The translations under genes were made by a program, and so were the position numbers. A model generated the notes under the pieces. It was not told where the DNA came from. It saw nothing but the letters and a program-made list of their open reading frames with translations, and ran no database searches. Shown piece after piece: positions 1-8,863 of a DNA stretch of 63,894 nucleotides (position 1 is its first letter; every line of letters starts with the position of its first letter). The stretch is from Spirochaetaceae bacterium (GTDB lineage Bacteria > Spirochaetota > Spirochaetia > Treponematales > Treponemataceae), in contig JAGAOP010000017.1 in NCBI GenBank assembly GCA_017623685.1, forward strand, positions 1 to 63,894, read 5' to 3'.

Positions 1-356
1 CACAAGCAGGGCATTTTTTTGCAGCCAAGGCTTCTTGGTCCATATTGTCTGCTCGGTAACGCATTTTACACTGTTTGCAATCTACCAAAGGGTCAGAAAA
101 GTTTGCAACGTGACCTGATGCTTCCCAAACTCTTGGGTGCATAAGAATAGAAGCGTCTAAACCCACGATATTATCGTGCAGCTGAGTCATTTCTTTCCAC
201 CATGCGTTTTGTATATTCTTTTTAAGTTCTATTCCTACAGGACCGTAATCCCACGCACCGGCTTGCCCACCATAAATTTCTGATGATTGAAAAACAAAGC
301 CTCTTCTTTTGCATAGGCTTACTATTTTTTCCATTGTAATTTCATGTGAATCCATG
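1..356 (-). CDS. glyS: Glycyl-tRNA synthetase, N-terminal part (runs off window edge)
   Basis: The minus strand from the ATG at 356 reads an open frame to the window edge (about 118 residues). It has the class II glycyl-tRNA synthetase N-terminus: [20 protein letters not shown], then [17 protein letters not shown] (motif 1 region) and a Cys pair CKQC followed later by CPAC, typical of the zinc-containing insertion of the alpha2-type bacterial/archaeal-like enzyme. It charges tRNA-Gly in the cytoplasm. A GAGG Shine-Dalgarno lies at 363-366, 6 nt before the start. It is divergent from parE. The catalytic C-terminal half is outside the window. Confidence 0.93.
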
Positions 357-388
357 TTTTTGCCTCGTTAAAAAAATCCTTGCATAAA

Positions 389-394
389 ATAATA
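389..394 (-). promoter_or_regulatory. Possible -10 box of glyS
   Basis: On the minus strand TATTAT lies at 394-389. It would start a leader of about 26 nt ahead of the glyS ATG, which has a normal Shine-Dalgarno. The -35 element is not convincing, so this is tentative. Confidence 0.35.
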
Positions 395-495
395 CCAAAA
401 AAAAAAGGTTTAGTACAGAGGTAATAATACTTTGCAAAATACCCTTGAAAAATCCTAGACCACAAAATAATAAGAAGATTACATCTTTATCTTTC

Positions 496-524
496 TTGAG
501 CAGTATTTTTTTTTATGTTATAAT
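496..524 (+). promoter_or_regulatory. parE promoter, predicted leaderless
   Basis: TTGAGC (496-501), 17-nt spacer, TATAAT (519-524). The predicted +1 is near 531 and the parE ATG is at 534, leaving about 3 nt of leader and no room for a ribosome binding site. No Shine-Dalgarno-like sequence precedes the ATG. Confidence 0.7.
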
Positions 525-533
525 AAAATCCTT

Positions 534-2357
534 ATGGGTGGAGAAATCAAAAAAAACGTCTATGACGAATCTAAAATCCAGACGCTAAGTGCATTGGAAC
601 ACATCAGGTTGCGTTCTGGAATGTATATTGGCCGTCTTGGTGACGGATCTAATAAAAATGATGGTATTTATATTCTTTTAAAAGAAGTTGTAGATAACGC
701 CGTTGATGAATTTATTATGGGAAACGGCGACCGTATAGTTATAGAAATCAAAAATTCTAGGGTAAAGGTTCGTGATTACGGGCGAGGTATTCCTTTAGGA
801 AAAGTTGTCGATTGTGTTTCTATTATAAATACGGGAGCAAAGTATAATGACGATGTTTTTCAATTTTCAGTGGGCTTAAACGGAGTCGGAACAAAGGCTG
901 TAAATGCATTATCTTCATATTTTAGAGTTCTTTCTGTACGAGAGGGAGAATGTGCCGAAGCTGTTTTTGAAAGGGGAACACTTGTTTCTGAGCGAAAAGG
1001 CAAAGCAAAACCTGGTGTTGCCAATGGAACCTATATTGAATTTGAACCAGACACAGAAATCTTTGGAAAATACAATTTCAACATGGAATTCGTAGACAAA
1101 AGGCTTTGGAACTACGCTTACTTAAATGCAGGACTAAAATTAATCTGTAACAACCAAGAATATGTTAGCCAAAACGGTTTATTGGATTTGTTAAACAGTG
1201 AAATTGACGAAGCTTCCCTTTATCCTGTGGGATACTACAAAGGGGACAAATTAGAATTTGCATTTACCCATTCAAATGCCTATGGTGAAAACTATTTTTC
1301 CTTTGTAAACGGACAAGAAACCAGCGACGGAGGAACTCACCTTTCTGCCTTTAAAGAAGGATTTTTGAAAGGAGTAAATGATTTTTTCCGCAAACAATTT
1401 AAAAGCGAAGACGTTAGAGAAGGAATGGCAGCAGCTATTCTTGCAAAAATCAAAGATCCTATTTTTGAAAGTCAAACAAAAAACAAACTTGGCAACACAG
1501 ATATTCGATCTTGGATTGTAAACGAAACTAAATCCGCAGTAGACGATTGGCTTCATCGTAATCCAGATGCTGCAAAGGCTTTGGAACAAAAAATAACCGC
1601 CAACGAAAGACTACGCACAGAATTAAATGCTGTAAAAAAAGAGGCAAAAGAAGCTGCAAAGAAAATCTCTTTAAATATTCCAAAGTTAAAGGATTGCAAA
1701 TACCACCTTGATGACGGAACAAAAGGTGAAAATTCCATGATTTTTATTACGGAAGGAGATTCAGCATCAGGTTCAATGGTAGGTTGTAGAAACCCCATGA
1801 CACAAGCCATATTTAGTCTCCGTGGAAAACCTGAAAATATGTTTGGCAAAAAGCGAGCTGAAATTTATAAAAATGCAGAACTTTACAATTTAATGATGGC
1901 TTTAGGAATAGAAAACGACATTGGAGGATTGCGTTACAATAAAATTATAATTGCAACTGATGCTGATAACGACGGCTTTCATATTCGGAACTTAATGCTT
2001 ACCTTTTTCTTAGGTTATTTTGAAGAACTAATTACAAGTGGAAGGGTTTTTATTTTGGAAACGCCTTTATTTCGTGTTCGAACAAAAAAAGAAACTCGTT
2101 ACTGTTATTCAGAAACTGAACGTGACAAAGAAATGAAAGCCTTAGGTTCCACCGCCGAAGTTACACGATTCAAAGGATTAGGTGAAATTAGTCCCAACGA
2201 GTTTGGTCAATTTATAGGTGAAGGCATGCATCTTGTTCCAGTGGAAGTAAAAGCTTTAAAAGAAGTTCCTAATTTGCTGGAATTTTACATGGGGAAAAAT
2301 ACTCCTAGCCGTAGGGAATTTATCGTTAATAATTTGCTAAAAGAAATTGACGCTTAG
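534..2357 (+). CDS. parE: DNA topoisomerase IV subunit B (type IIA, ATPase subunit)
   Basis: 607 aa GyrB/ParE-family ATPase that powers strand passage by type IIA topoisomerase. The GHKL ATPase domain is at the N-terminus (VVDNAVDEF with the catalytic Glu/Asn region near residues 50-58, DYGRGIP about 80, GLNGVGTKAVNAL about 115). The TOPRIM domain carries EGDSASG near residue 409 and DADNDG near 478. Length and the immediate downstream parC favour topoisomerase IV over gyrase, though GyrB cannot be excluded from sequence alone. The N-terminal start matches the family (YDESKIQTLSALEHIRLR), so the AUG at 534 is credible despite sitting only 9 nt after a TATAAT box without a Shine-Dalgarno. parC follows after 12 nt. 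Confidence 0.93.
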   Translation: MGGEIKKNVYDESKIQTLSALEHIRLRSGMYIGRLGDGSNKNDGIYILLKEVVDNAVDEFIMGNGDRIVIEIKNSRVKVRDYGRGIPLGKVVDCVSIINTGAKYNDDVFQFSVGLNGVGTKAVNALSSYFRVLSVREGECAEAVFERGTLVSERKGKAKPGVANGTYIEFEPDTEIFGKYNFNMEFVDKRLWNYAYLNAGLKLICNNQEYVSQNGLLDLLNSEIDEASLYPVGYYKGDKLEFAFTHSNAYGENYFSFVNGQETSDGGTHLSAFKEGFLKGVNDFFRKQFKSEDVREGMAAAILAKIKDPIFESQTKNKLGNTDIRSWIVNETKSAVDDWLHRNPDAAKALEQKITANERLRTELNAVKKEAKEAAKKISLNIPKLKDCKYHLDDGTKGENSMIFITEGDSASGSMVGCRNPMTQAIFSLRGKPENMFGKKRAEIYKNAELYNLMMALGIENDIGGLRYNKIIIATDADNDGFHIRNLMLTFFLGYFEELITSGRVFILETPLFRVRTKKETRYCYSETERDKEMKALGSTAEVTRFKGLGEISPNEFGQFIGEGMHLVPVEVKALKEVPNLLEFYMGKNTPSRREFIVNNLLKEIDA

Positions 2358-2369
2358 GAAAAGAAATAT

Positions 2370-4331
2370 ATGGCTTACGTAAAAAATCTATTTGACAAAA
2401 ATTTTATTGAATATGCCAGTTACGTTATCCGTGACCGAGCAATCCCAGACATAGAAGATGGACTTAAACCTGTACAACGGCGTATAATGCATACCCTGTT
2501 TGAAGTAGATGATGGAAAATTCAACAAAGTAGCAAATGTTGTTGGTCAATGTATGAAATATCATCCCCACGGAGATGCTTCTATCGGTGGAGCTTTGGTA
2601 GTTCTAGCAAACAAAGAACTTTTTATCGAAAAACAAGGAAACTTTGGGAACCTTTATACTGGAGACGGAGCTTCTGCATCTCGATATATTGAATGTCGTC
2701 TAAAACCTTTTTCAAAAGAAGTTTTTTATAACCCAAACATTACAGAATATGTTCCTTCCTACGACGGACGAGGAAAAGAACCTGTAGTTTTCCGTGCAAA
2801 GTTACCAGTTGTCTTAATAATAGGTGCAGAAGGAATTGCGGTAGGTATGTCCACCAATATTCTTAGTCACAATGTTAGAGAAGTTATTCAAGCAGAAATA
2901 GCATGCCTAAAAGGAGAAAAGTTTCAACTTTATCCAGACTGTTTTACAGGTGGCTTAATCGATGTTTCAGATTATCAAGACGGAGTTGGTAAAATCACGA
3001 CTCGTGCAAAACTTGACACTAGTGATCCAAAACGCATTATTATTCGAGAATTGCCCTTTGGTTCTAATTCAGAAAGACTTACAGAATCAATTGTTAAAGC
3101 TGCAAAAGCTGGAAAAATAAAAGCAACTTCTGTAACAGATTACACTGCCGAAAAAGTGGAAATTGAAATTAAACTACAACGTGGTGTTTATGCCGAAGAT
3201 GTGGTTTCTGCATTGTACGCTTTTACCGATTGTGAACAAACTATTTCTTGTAATCTGCTTGTAATTAAAGACAATATGCCTCAAGTTTTAACTGTAAGCG
3301 ATGTTATTCGCTACCATTCAAAAAAACTTGTAGGTGTTCTTAAAGACGAACTTGAGCTAGAAAAAGCTCAACTTACAGAAAAACTTCATCTAAGAACCTT
3401 AGAAAGAATTTTTATAGAAGAACGTATTTATAAACGCATAGAAGAAGAAAAAACTGAAACAGCAGTGAACAAGGCAGTAATTACCGGGTTTGAACCATTT
3501 AAGGCTGAGTTAGTTCGCCCAGTTACCTTAGAAGACGTTAGTCATTTGTTAAAGATTCCAATTCGTCGTATTTCACTTTACGACATTAACAAGAACCGAC
3601 AAGAAGTTCAAATAATAAACAAAAGATTAAAAGAAATTGAAAAGTTGCTAAAGAATCTTGTAGGGTATGCAGTTTCTTGGCTAGAAGGGACTCTTGCTAC
3701 TTTAGACGAAGAAACCACAAAACGACGTACTCAAATTAAAAAATTCTCTGCAGTAGACGTAAAAGAAGTTGTAAAAAGAGATACACCTTTGCGTTACGAC
3801 AGCAAGGGTGGCTATTTGGGAACAGCGATTTCCTCTGGAGAAGAAATTTGTCGAGTTACACCCTACGACAGAATTTTATTTATGCGACGCAGTGGTATTT
3901 ACACAGTAATGACTGTTCCTGACAAACTTTTTGCAGATACGGGAATGTGGTATTGTGGGCTTGCAGACAAAGAAGAACTTTCAAAAGTATTGTTCACTGT
4001 AATTTATCGTGATCCTAAAACTCAATATGCCTACATAAAAAAATGTCGTATTGAACAATATATCATGAACCGAGATTACATGATTGCTCCAGATGGAATG
4101 GAGATTCTCTATATTGGAACAATTAAGGATTTCAACTTTAAACTTGTTTATGTGAAAAAGCCTAGAGTGAAAATAACAGAGGAAGTTTTTTCAACTAAGA
4201 GTTACGAGGAAAAAGGTTTAAAAGCACAGGGAGTAAGACTTGCAACACGGGAAGTTGAATCTTTTGAAATAGTAAAAACTAAACCAAAGACTTCTGCGTC
4301 AAATTCAGCAAAGAAAAATACAAAGGAATAA
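2370..4331 (+). CDS. parC: DNA topoisomerase IV subunit A
   Basis: 653 aa GyrA/ParC-family breakage-reunion subunit. It opens with the winged-helix core (YASYVIRDRAIPDIEDGLKPVQRR, residues 15-38), has the quinolone-pocket region HPHGDASIGGAL, and the catalytic tyrosine in ASRYIECRL near residue 110. The coiled-coil tower follows (residues about 330-370), then a short C-terminal beta region and a lysine-rich tail. It is shorter than typical GyrA (over 800 aa), which supports the ParC assignment. It forms a heterotetramer with the ParE just upstream, 12 nt away, preceded by AGGAAAAG. The next gene starts 3 nt after the stop, indicating one operon. Confidence 0.93.
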   Translation: MAYVKNLFDKNFIEYASYVIRDRAIPDIEDGLKPVQRRIMHTLFEVDDGKFNKVANVVGQCMKYHPHGDASIGGALVVLANKELFIEKQGNFGNLYTGDGASASRYIECRLKPFSKEVFYNPNITEYVPSYDGRGKEPVVFRAKLPVVLIIGAEGIAVGMSTNILSHNVREVIQAEIACLKGEKFQLYPDCFTGGLIDVSDYQDGVGKITTRAKLDTSDPKRIIIRELPFGSNSERLTESIVKAAKAGKIKATSVTDYTAEKVEIEIKLQRGVYAEDVVSALYAFTDCEQTISCNLLVIKDNMPQVLTVSDVIRYHSKKLVGVLKDELELEKAQLTEKLHLRTLERIFIEERIYKRIEEEKTETAVNKAVITGFEPFKAELVRPVTLEDVSHLLKIPIRRISLYDINKNRQEVQIINKRLKEIEKLLKNLVGYAVSWLEGTLATLDEETTKRRTQIKKFSAVDVKEVVKRDTPLRYDSKGGYLGTAISSGEEICRVTPYDRILFMRRSGIYTVMTVPDKLFADTGMWYCGLADKEELSKVLFTVIYRDPKTQYAYIKKCRIEQYIMNRDYMIAPDGMEILYIGTIKDFNFKLVYVKKPRVKITEEVFSTKSYEEKGLKAQGVRLATREVESFEIVKTKPKTSASNSAKKNTKE

Positions 4332-4334
4332 AAT

Positions 4335-5306
4335 ATGAAAAGTGATAAAGAATTACTTGATTATGTAAATATGTCTTTGCATAACAATATGGGAAAGGCT
4401 ATTATCAGTCTTTTGCTAATTATTTTAATCACTTCCTTTTCAGTTCCTGTTATTATATTTACAGCTATTATTTTTGCAGGAACAGTTATTCTACCCTTTG
4501 CAATTTTACTTTTTTTTGTCACCTTAATTGTTATGCTGATTCTTGGTTATCTTACCCTTTTAGCAAATCTTCATCGAAAAAAGCCTGCTGTTTTAGGGCA
4601 TATATTTTCTGCTTTTTATCAATTCAAAAAAAATATTGGTCTTGCTTTGATTATTGCCACGGTTTTAGTAATGCTAAGTTCAATTATTAGCATTTTTGGA
4701 CTTTTATTTATACCTTTAGATTTAGATTTTTCGGATATGAATAGCCTTTCTCTTTATTTATTTAATGTAGCAAAACTTTTACCCTTATTATCCGGAATCC
4801 TTGTTATTACTTTTTTTGTAGCCTTTATTATTCCTAATGGCTTTATTTGGTTTGTAAAGCAAGAATATGCGAATCTAAGTTTAAAAGAAACCTTTATTGC
4901 ATCTTGGAAGCTAACAAAAGGCAAAAAACTTCACTTACTAAAATTTCTTTTGAAAAGTGGTGGTTGGTGGCTTATAGTTGGTGTGTTAGCTTATATGACA
5001 TCAATAATAATTAACTGGAACCTTTCCCCAACTATCAATCAATCCACTGATGTAACCTTTGCTAAGTTTTCTGCCATAATGAATATTTTCAACACAGTTT
5101 ATTCAGTATGTTTTTATTGTTCCATTATTCGTATTTTTACGGGACTAGTTGTTTTTTACGATGAACTTACTGGTTTTTCCCAAAAAGAAAATTATAAAAT
5201 TTTAGATAATCCTGTGCCTATTTTGCAACTTACTGAATCCTCCACAGAATCCCAAAATTTTGATGAAAAAGAAAGTGGTTCCTCTGAGCAAAATAATTTA
5301 GATTAA
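4335..5306 (+). CDS. Multi-pass integral membrane protein, function unknown
   Basis: 323 aa. About six hydrophobic helices: residues about 20-55 and 55-80 (long double stretch), 100-125, 145-170, 205-228 and 245-275. The C-terminal 45 residues are polar and acidic. A short amphipathic motif ETFIASWKLTKGKK between helices resembles membrane proteins of the DUF975/YciC type, but I cannot assign it firmly. It starts 3 nt after parC with AAGGAATAAA as ribosome binding site and is followed by yigZ after 14 nt, so it is cotranscribed with the topoisomerase genes. No catalytic motif is visible. Confidence 0.7.
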   Translation: MKSDKELLDYVNMSLHNNMGKAIISLLLIILITSFSVPVIIFTAIIFAGTVILPFAILLFFVTLIVMLILGYLTLLANLHRKKPAVLGHIFSAFYQFKKNIGLALIIATVLVMLSSIISIFGLLFIPLDLDFSDMNSLSLYLFNVAKLLPLLSGILVITFFVAFIIPNGFIWFVKQEYANLSLKETFIASWKLTKGKKLHLLKFLLKSGGWWLIVGVLAYMTSIIINWNLSPTINQSTDVTFAKFSAIMNIFNTVYSVCFYCSIIRIFTGLVVFYDELTGFSQKENYKILDNPVPILQLTESSTESQNFDEKESGSSEQNNLD

Positions 5307-5320
5307 GGAAAGGAAAAAGC

Positions 5321-5929
5321 ATGGATGTTCTTTCTGCTTATACTAGCACTGAATTAATTGTAAAAAACTCTAGATTTTTGGCAGAAGTTTTTCCTATAAC
5401 TAGCCAAGCAGAAGCAAGAACTTTATTAAAAGAGCAAAAAACTAAGTACGCAGATTCAACCCATGTTGTACACGCCTTTATTGTGGGTACAGGAGCTGAA
5501 ATTATGGGAATGTCGGACGATGGGGAACCTCCAGGAACTGCAGGTCGCCCTATTTTAGATGTTTTAAAAGGTAAAAATTGTACCAATATAATTCTTACAG
5601 TTACTCGATGGTTCGGAGGAACATTATTGGGAACAGGAGGGCTTGTAAAAGCCTACGGTGACAGTGCAAAAACGGTTTTATACCAAAGTAAATTTCATAC
5701 CTTAGCATTAATGCGATGCTTTTCTTTTACAATAAATTACGAAAATTACGAAGTTACCAAACGATTTTTACAAAGCTTAGAAGTAGAAAATATTTCTGAG
5801 CAATTTGAAGGTCAAATTACCCTAGAAGGTTATATTTTAGCAGATAAGGCTTTTACCTTAGAAAAATATATTGCAGAACTTACAAGAGGTCAAAGTTCTG
5901 TTTCCTTTGGGGAAAATCAATATCGATAA
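5321..5929 (+). CDS. yigZ: YigZ/IMPACT family protein
   Basis: 202 aa, the usual length of the family. The N-terminal UPF0029/IMPACT domain contains KKSRF-like KNSRFLAEV, HVVHAFIVG, the signature SDDGEPPGTAGRPILDVL (about 65-82) and TRWFGGTLLGTGGLVKAY (about 97-114). The C-terminal ferredoxin-like domain (DUF1949) covers about residues 135-200. Family members are linked to translation regulation in eukaryotes (IMPACT); the bacterial biochemical role is unsettled. Strong SD AAGGAAAGG. Last gene of the parE-parC run; efp downstream has its own promoter. Confidence 0.9.
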   Translation: MDVLSAYTSTELIVKNSRFLAEVFPITSQAEARTLLKEQKTKYADSTHVVHAFIVGTGAEIMGMSDDGEPPGTAGRPILDVLKGKNCTNIILTVTRWFGGTLLGTGGLVKAYGDSAKTVLYQSKFHTLALMRCFSFTINYENYEVTKRFLQSLEVENISEQFEGQITLEGYILADKAFTLEKYIAELTRGQSSVSFGENQYR

Positions 5930-5984
5930 TATTTGTAAATTTATTATCATGAAATATTGTTTTATTAACACTTTTTCCTCACAC

Positions 5985-6013
5985 TTGCCACAACCTACTT
6001 TTTTTTGTATACT
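5985..6013 (+). promoter_or_regulatory. efp promoter
   Basis: TTGCCA (5985-5990), 17-nt spacer, TATACT (6008-6013). It gives a leader of about 37 nt with AGAGAGG before the efp ATG, a classical SD-led unit that contrasts with the leaderless units nearby. Confidence 0.75.
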
Positions 6014-6056
6014 CTATTCATTAAATCAAGACTAAAAATTAGAGAGGCAACCTATA

Positions 6057-6620
6057 ATGATTAGAGGTGGAGATATCGGAAAGGGAACCGTTTTACTTAT
6101 TAAAAACGCACCTTATCTTGTTGTTGAACGCGAATTTGTAAATCCGGGAAAAGGCACAGCTTTTGCTCGTGTTAAAATGAAGAACTTAAAAGACGGTTCT
6201 GTTCTAACTCAGACAATTAAGACTCCAGACATGGTAGAAGATGCACAAATCGAAACTCGAGATTGTCAGTATCAATACAATGACGGCGAAAACTATATTT
6301 TCATGGATAGCCAGTCTTTTGAAACAGTATCTGTTCCAGAATCATTGAACGAAAACCTAAAATACTACCTAAAAGACGGTGAAGAATATCCTATCGTTAT
6401 TTGGGAAGAAAATCCAATCGACGTTAAGGTTCCACAAAAAATGGTTTTCATAGTAGCAGAAAGCGAAAACTATGTTCGAGGCGATACTGTTTCAGGTGCA
6501 ACAAAACCAATCGTAACTGAAACTGGGTTAACTGTACGTGTTCCTCTTTTTATCAAACAAGATGAAAAAATTCTTGTAAACACAGAAACTAACGAATATG
6601 TTGAACGTGTAAATAATTAG
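6057..6620 (+). CDS. efp: Translation elongation factor P
   Basis: 187 aa, full length. Three OB/KOW-type domains: N-terminal KOW-like domain (residues 1-62) with the modified-lysine loop NPGKGTAFARV (Lys about 33), central OB domain, and C-terminal OB domain with the signature GDTVSGATKPIVTETGLTVRVPLFI (about 140-165). EF-P relieves ribosomes stalled at polyproline. Monocistronic: own promoter at 5985-6013, SD AGAGAGG ending 10 nt before the ATG, and a hairpin terminator at 6647-6679. Confidence 0.96.
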   Translation: MIRGGDIGKGTVLLIKNAPYLVVEREFVNPGKGTAFARVKMKNLKDGSVLTQTIKTPDMVEDAQIETRDCQYQYNDGENYIFMDSQSFETVSVPESLNENLKYYLKDGEEYPIVIWEENPIDVKVPQKMVFIVAESENYVRGDTVSGATKPIVTETGLTVRVPLFIKQDEKILVNTETNEYVERVNN

Positions 6621-6646
6621 TTTAGCAGCTAAAAGTACAAATCCAC

Positions 6647-6679
6647 AAAGGCTGTCATTTCGGCAGCCTTTATTTTTTT
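6647..6679 (+). terminator. Rho-independent terminator of efp
   Basis: AAAGGCTG (6647-6654) pairs with CAGCCTTT (6664-6671) around a 9-nt loop and is followed by ATTTTTTT. Confidence 0.85.
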
Positions 6680-6695
6680 ATTAGCTACTAGACAC

Positions 6696-6724
6696 AAAAA
6701 AAGGCCATCCTAAAAAGGATGACC
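6696..6724 (-). terminator. Terminator of the tRNA-Pro gene
   Basis: On the minus strand GGTCATCC (6724-6717) pairs with GGATGGCC (6710-6703), with a TTTTT-A loop, followed by seven T residues (6702-6696). It directly follows the tRNA 3' end. Confidence 0.8.
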
Positions 6725-6728
6725 AATA

Positions 6729-6802
6729 TCGGGCAACCGGAACTCGAATCCGGGACCCCAAGTCCCCCAGACTTGTACGCTAACCAACTGCGCTATTGCC
6801 CG
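6729..6802 (-). tRNA. tRNA-Pro (anticodon GGG)
   Basis: The minus strand folds as a full cloverleaf: acceptor CGGGCAA (6802-6796) with TTGCCCG (6736-6730); D arm GCGC..GCGT; anticodon stem CAAGT/ACTTG with loop CTGGGGG giving anticodon GGG; T arm CCGGA TTCGAGT CCGG. The discriminator is A at 6729, and CCA is not encoded (TAT follows), so it must be added enzymatically. It has its own promoter and terminator. Confidence 0.95.
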
Positions 6803-6827
6803 TTGTATCAAAGATGATAACTTCAAC

Positions 6828-6857
6828 ATATTATCAAATTACAAAGATCCATGTCAA
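6828..6857 (-). promoter_or_regulatory. tRNA-Pro promoter
   Basis: Minus strand TTGACA (6857-6852), 18-nt spacer, TAATAT (6833-6828). Predicted +1 is about 19 nt upstream of the mature tRNA 5' end. Confidence 0.7.
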
Positions 6858-6970
6858 GTAGCAATTTTTTTGCCAATTTTCATTCGTTGTATAAAATTTG
6901 TTCCTTATTAACTGCAACATGCTATTATACATAAAAACTCAAATACACATTGAGAAGCAAAGCTTACTAA

Positions 6971-6999
6971 TTGACATTGTTTTTTTTTTTTGCTAGTAT
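6971..6999 (+). promoter_or_regulatory. rpmB promoter
   Basis: TTGACA (6971-6976), 17-nt spacer containing a run of 13 T, then TAGTAT (6994-6999) preceded by an extended TGC. Predicted +1 near 7006, 26 nt before the rpmB ATG. Confidence 0.8.
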
Positions 7000-7031
7000 A
7001 TTATTTCAGATATTTTATAGGCAGGTTTAGT

Positions 7032-7223
7032 ATGTCAAGAAGATGTGAGATTTGCGGAAAAGGTTCCTTAAGCGGTAATAAAGTTAGTAAATCATATAAC
7101 CATGTACGCCGTATATGGAAACCTAATATTGTTTCTGTAAAAACAGAAATTGGCGGAACCACAATGACAATCAAGATGTGTACCCGTTGCCTTAGAAGCG
7201 GATACGTTGAAAAAAAAGTCTAA
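7032..7223 (+). CDS. rpmB: Ribosomal protein bL28, zinc-binding form
   Basis: 63 aa. Begins MSRRCEICGKG, with the L28 core NHVRRIWKPNI, and ends MCTRCLRSGYVEKKV. The two CxxC pairs (residues 5/8 and about 50/53) make this the zinc-ribbon (C+) version of L28. An in-frame TTG at 6990 is rejected because it lies inside the promoter; the ATG at 7032 gives the family N-terminus. The Shine-Dalgarno (AGGCAGG) is weak. Monocistronic with a terminator at 7241-7267. Confidence 0.94.
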   Translation: MSRRCEICGKGSLSGNKVSKSYNHVRRIWKPNIVSVKTEIGGTTMTIKMCTRCLRSGYVEKKV

Positions 7224-7240
7224 GTGTTTTCCATTGGATA

Positions 7241-7267
7241 AGGGCTGTATCGAACAGCTCTTTTTTT
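7241..7267 (+). terminator. Terminator of rpmB
   Basis: GGGCTGT (7242-7248) pairs with ACAGCTC (7254-7260) around ATCGA, followed by TTTTTTT. Confidence 0.85.
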
Positions 7268-7292
7268 ATTTTAAAGAAAAGAACTTTAAAAT

Positions 7293-7330
7293 AAAGTGTA
7301 CCCAAAAAAGAACTTTTGAAGGTACACTTT
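7293..7330 (-). terminator. Hairpin terminator of pncB (possibly bidirectional)
   Basis: AAAGTGTACC (7293-7302) and GGTACACTTT (7321-7330) form a perfect 10-bp stem with an 18-nt loop. T-rich tracts flank both sides, so it can serve pncB on the minus strand and back up the rpmB terminator on the plus strand. Confidence 0.75.
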
Positions 7331-7336
7331 TTTATT

Positions 7337-8785
7337 TTATTTAAGCCTTGCTTCGATAAAACTTAGTTTTAAATCTTTTAATTCTTCTGTAAGTGAAACT
7401 TTATAAATATGAGGATTTAATATACGTTTATAGGTTGAATCAATAGTTTCTAACTGTGTTTTTACTCTTTCTCTGGCATCAAAAATTGCTTCTTTTGCAG
7501 AAGGAGCAGGAATTGTGCGTTTTCCAGATTCAAGGCGTTTTTTTAGCAACATTTCCACCTTTGCAGGAGAAAAAGCAAACTGACGATAATCAATGGAAGG
7601 ATGGAAAAATCTACGCATTTCACCTGGCTGGATAATTTCTGTATCCAAAGCAAGGATGTCTGCCTTTGCCATTCCCTCGGAATCGTAAAGTCTCCACAGA
7701 TTTTTTACTCCAGGATTTGTGGTTTTTTCTGGGTTATCAGAAAATTTCATTGTGGCAACCATTTTATTACCTTCGCCGTTATATCTTGCCGCCAATTTGT
7801 ATACCCCAGTAAAGGAAGCCTCATCTCCACCAGTAACCATATGAGTTCCAACTCCCCAACTATCGATAGGGGCTTTTTGCTGTACAAGAGTTTCTATAAT
7901 CTTTTCGTTTAGTTCATTGGATACAGAAATCTTTGCATTTGGAAAACCTTCTTTGTCCAAATATTTTCTAACTTCAGTAGAAAGATATTGAATATCCCCA
8001 GAATCTAAACGTACGCCAAAATCATAGCCCTGTTTAACAAGTTTTTTTCCAGCTAGAGCCGCGTTTTTGACCCCAGAATTTAAGGTATCGTAGGTATCAA
8101 TCAAAAAGATTGATTTTTGAGGATATAAATCCCCGTAAGCTTCAAAAGCTTCTAATTCTGAAGCAAAAGACATAATCCAAGAATGAGCCATTGTCCCTTG
8201 CACTGGAATATCATAAAGTTTTCCTGCTAAAGTATTACTTGTTGCAGAAGCTCCACCTATAAAAGCAGCCCTAGAAGCACTCATGGCCCCATCTGGACCT
8301 TGAGCTCGGCGTAAACCAAACTCCATTATATGACCTTTTCCAGAAGCAAGCCAAACTCTAGCTGTTTTTGTGGCTATTAAACTTTGAAAATTAATATGAT
8401 TCAAAACTAAGCCTTCTATAATTTGAGCTTCCACAAGGCTTGCATGAATACGAATTATAGGTTCATTAGGAAAAATCACAGAACCTTCATCTAAAGCGTA
8501 TAAATCCCCAGAAAACTTAAAAGTTGCTAGATAATCAAGAAATTCTTTTTGAAAAATTCCATGCTTAGACAAATATTCAATATCAGATTCGGAAAAAGTA
8601 AATTCCTCTAAAGCCTCTAAAAGTGTTTCTAAACCTGCAAAAATAGAAAAACCACCATCAAATGGTTGCCGTCGAAAAAACATATCAAAAACAGCTGGTT
8701 TATTCATTCCTTGTTGCCAAAAACCTTGAGCCATAGTTAATTCATAAAAATCAGTAAACAATGCACTCGAATAATTTCTAGTCAT
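7337..8785 (-). CDS. pncB: Nicotinate phosphoribosyltransferase
   Basis: 482 aa from the ATG at 8785; an upstream in-frame start at 8812 would add nine residues but the Shine-Dalgarno TTAGGAG is placed for 8785. It starts TRNYSSALFTDFYELTMAQGF, followed by MFFRRQPFDGGFSIFAGLE, the FGLRRAQGPDG motif around residue 160, and GVRLDSGDI near 265, all diagnostic of the NAPRTase family. It makes nicotinate mononucleotide from nicotinate and PRPP for NAD salvage. It sits directly behind the terminator of the channel gene and has its own terminator at 7293-7330. No clear separate promoter was found. Confidence 0.94.
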   Translation of the reverse strand: MTRNYSSALFTDFYELTMAQGFWQQGMNKPAVFDMFFRRQPFDGGFSIFAGLETLLEALEEFTFSESDIEYLSKHGIFQKEFLDYLATFKFSGDLYALDEGSVIFPNEPIIRIHASLVEAQIIEGLVLNHINFQSLIATKTARVWLASGKGHIMEFGLRRAQGPDGAMSASRAAFIGGASATSNTLAGKLYDIPVQGTMAHSWIMSFASELEAFEAYGDLYPQKSIFLIDTYDTLNSGVKNAALAGKKLVKQGYDFGVRLDSGDIQYLSTEVRKYLDKEGFPNAKISVSNELNEKIIETLVQQKAPIDSWGVGTHMVTGGDEASFTGVYKLAARYNGEGNKMVATMKFSDNPEKTTNPGVKNLWRLYDSEGMAKADILALDTEIIQPGEMRRFFHPSIDYRQFAFSPAKVEMLLKKRLESGKRTIPAPSAKEAIFDARERVKTQLETIDSTYKRILNPHIYKVSLTEELKDLKLSFIEARLK

Positions 8786-8810
8786 ATCTTTTTCTCCTAA
8801 CGATTGTTGC

Positions 8811-8848
8811 AAAATAAAAAAACTTCGCCATGAAGAAAGGCGAAGTTT
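8811..8848 (-). terminator. Terminator of the ion-channel gene
   Basis: Minus strand AAACTTCGCC (8848-8839) pairs with GGCGAAGTTT (8829-8820), followed by TTTTATTTT. It lies between the channel gene and pncB and would leave pncB dependent on read-through or an unseen promoter. Confidence 0.85.
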
Positions 8849-8863
8849 CTATTCTAAAGACAA

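Noticed and set aside
534..4331. DNA gyrase gyrB/gyrA instead of topoisomerase IV
   Set aside because: The A subunit is only 653 aa, short for GyrA; not fully excluded.
6990..7031. Upstream TTG start for rpmB
   Set aside because: It lies inside the spacer/-10 of a near-consensus promoter and adds residues not found in L28.
8819..8848. Regulatory leader or riboswitch for pncB
   Set aside because: The hairpin with T-run is fully explained as the terminator of the upstream channel gene.
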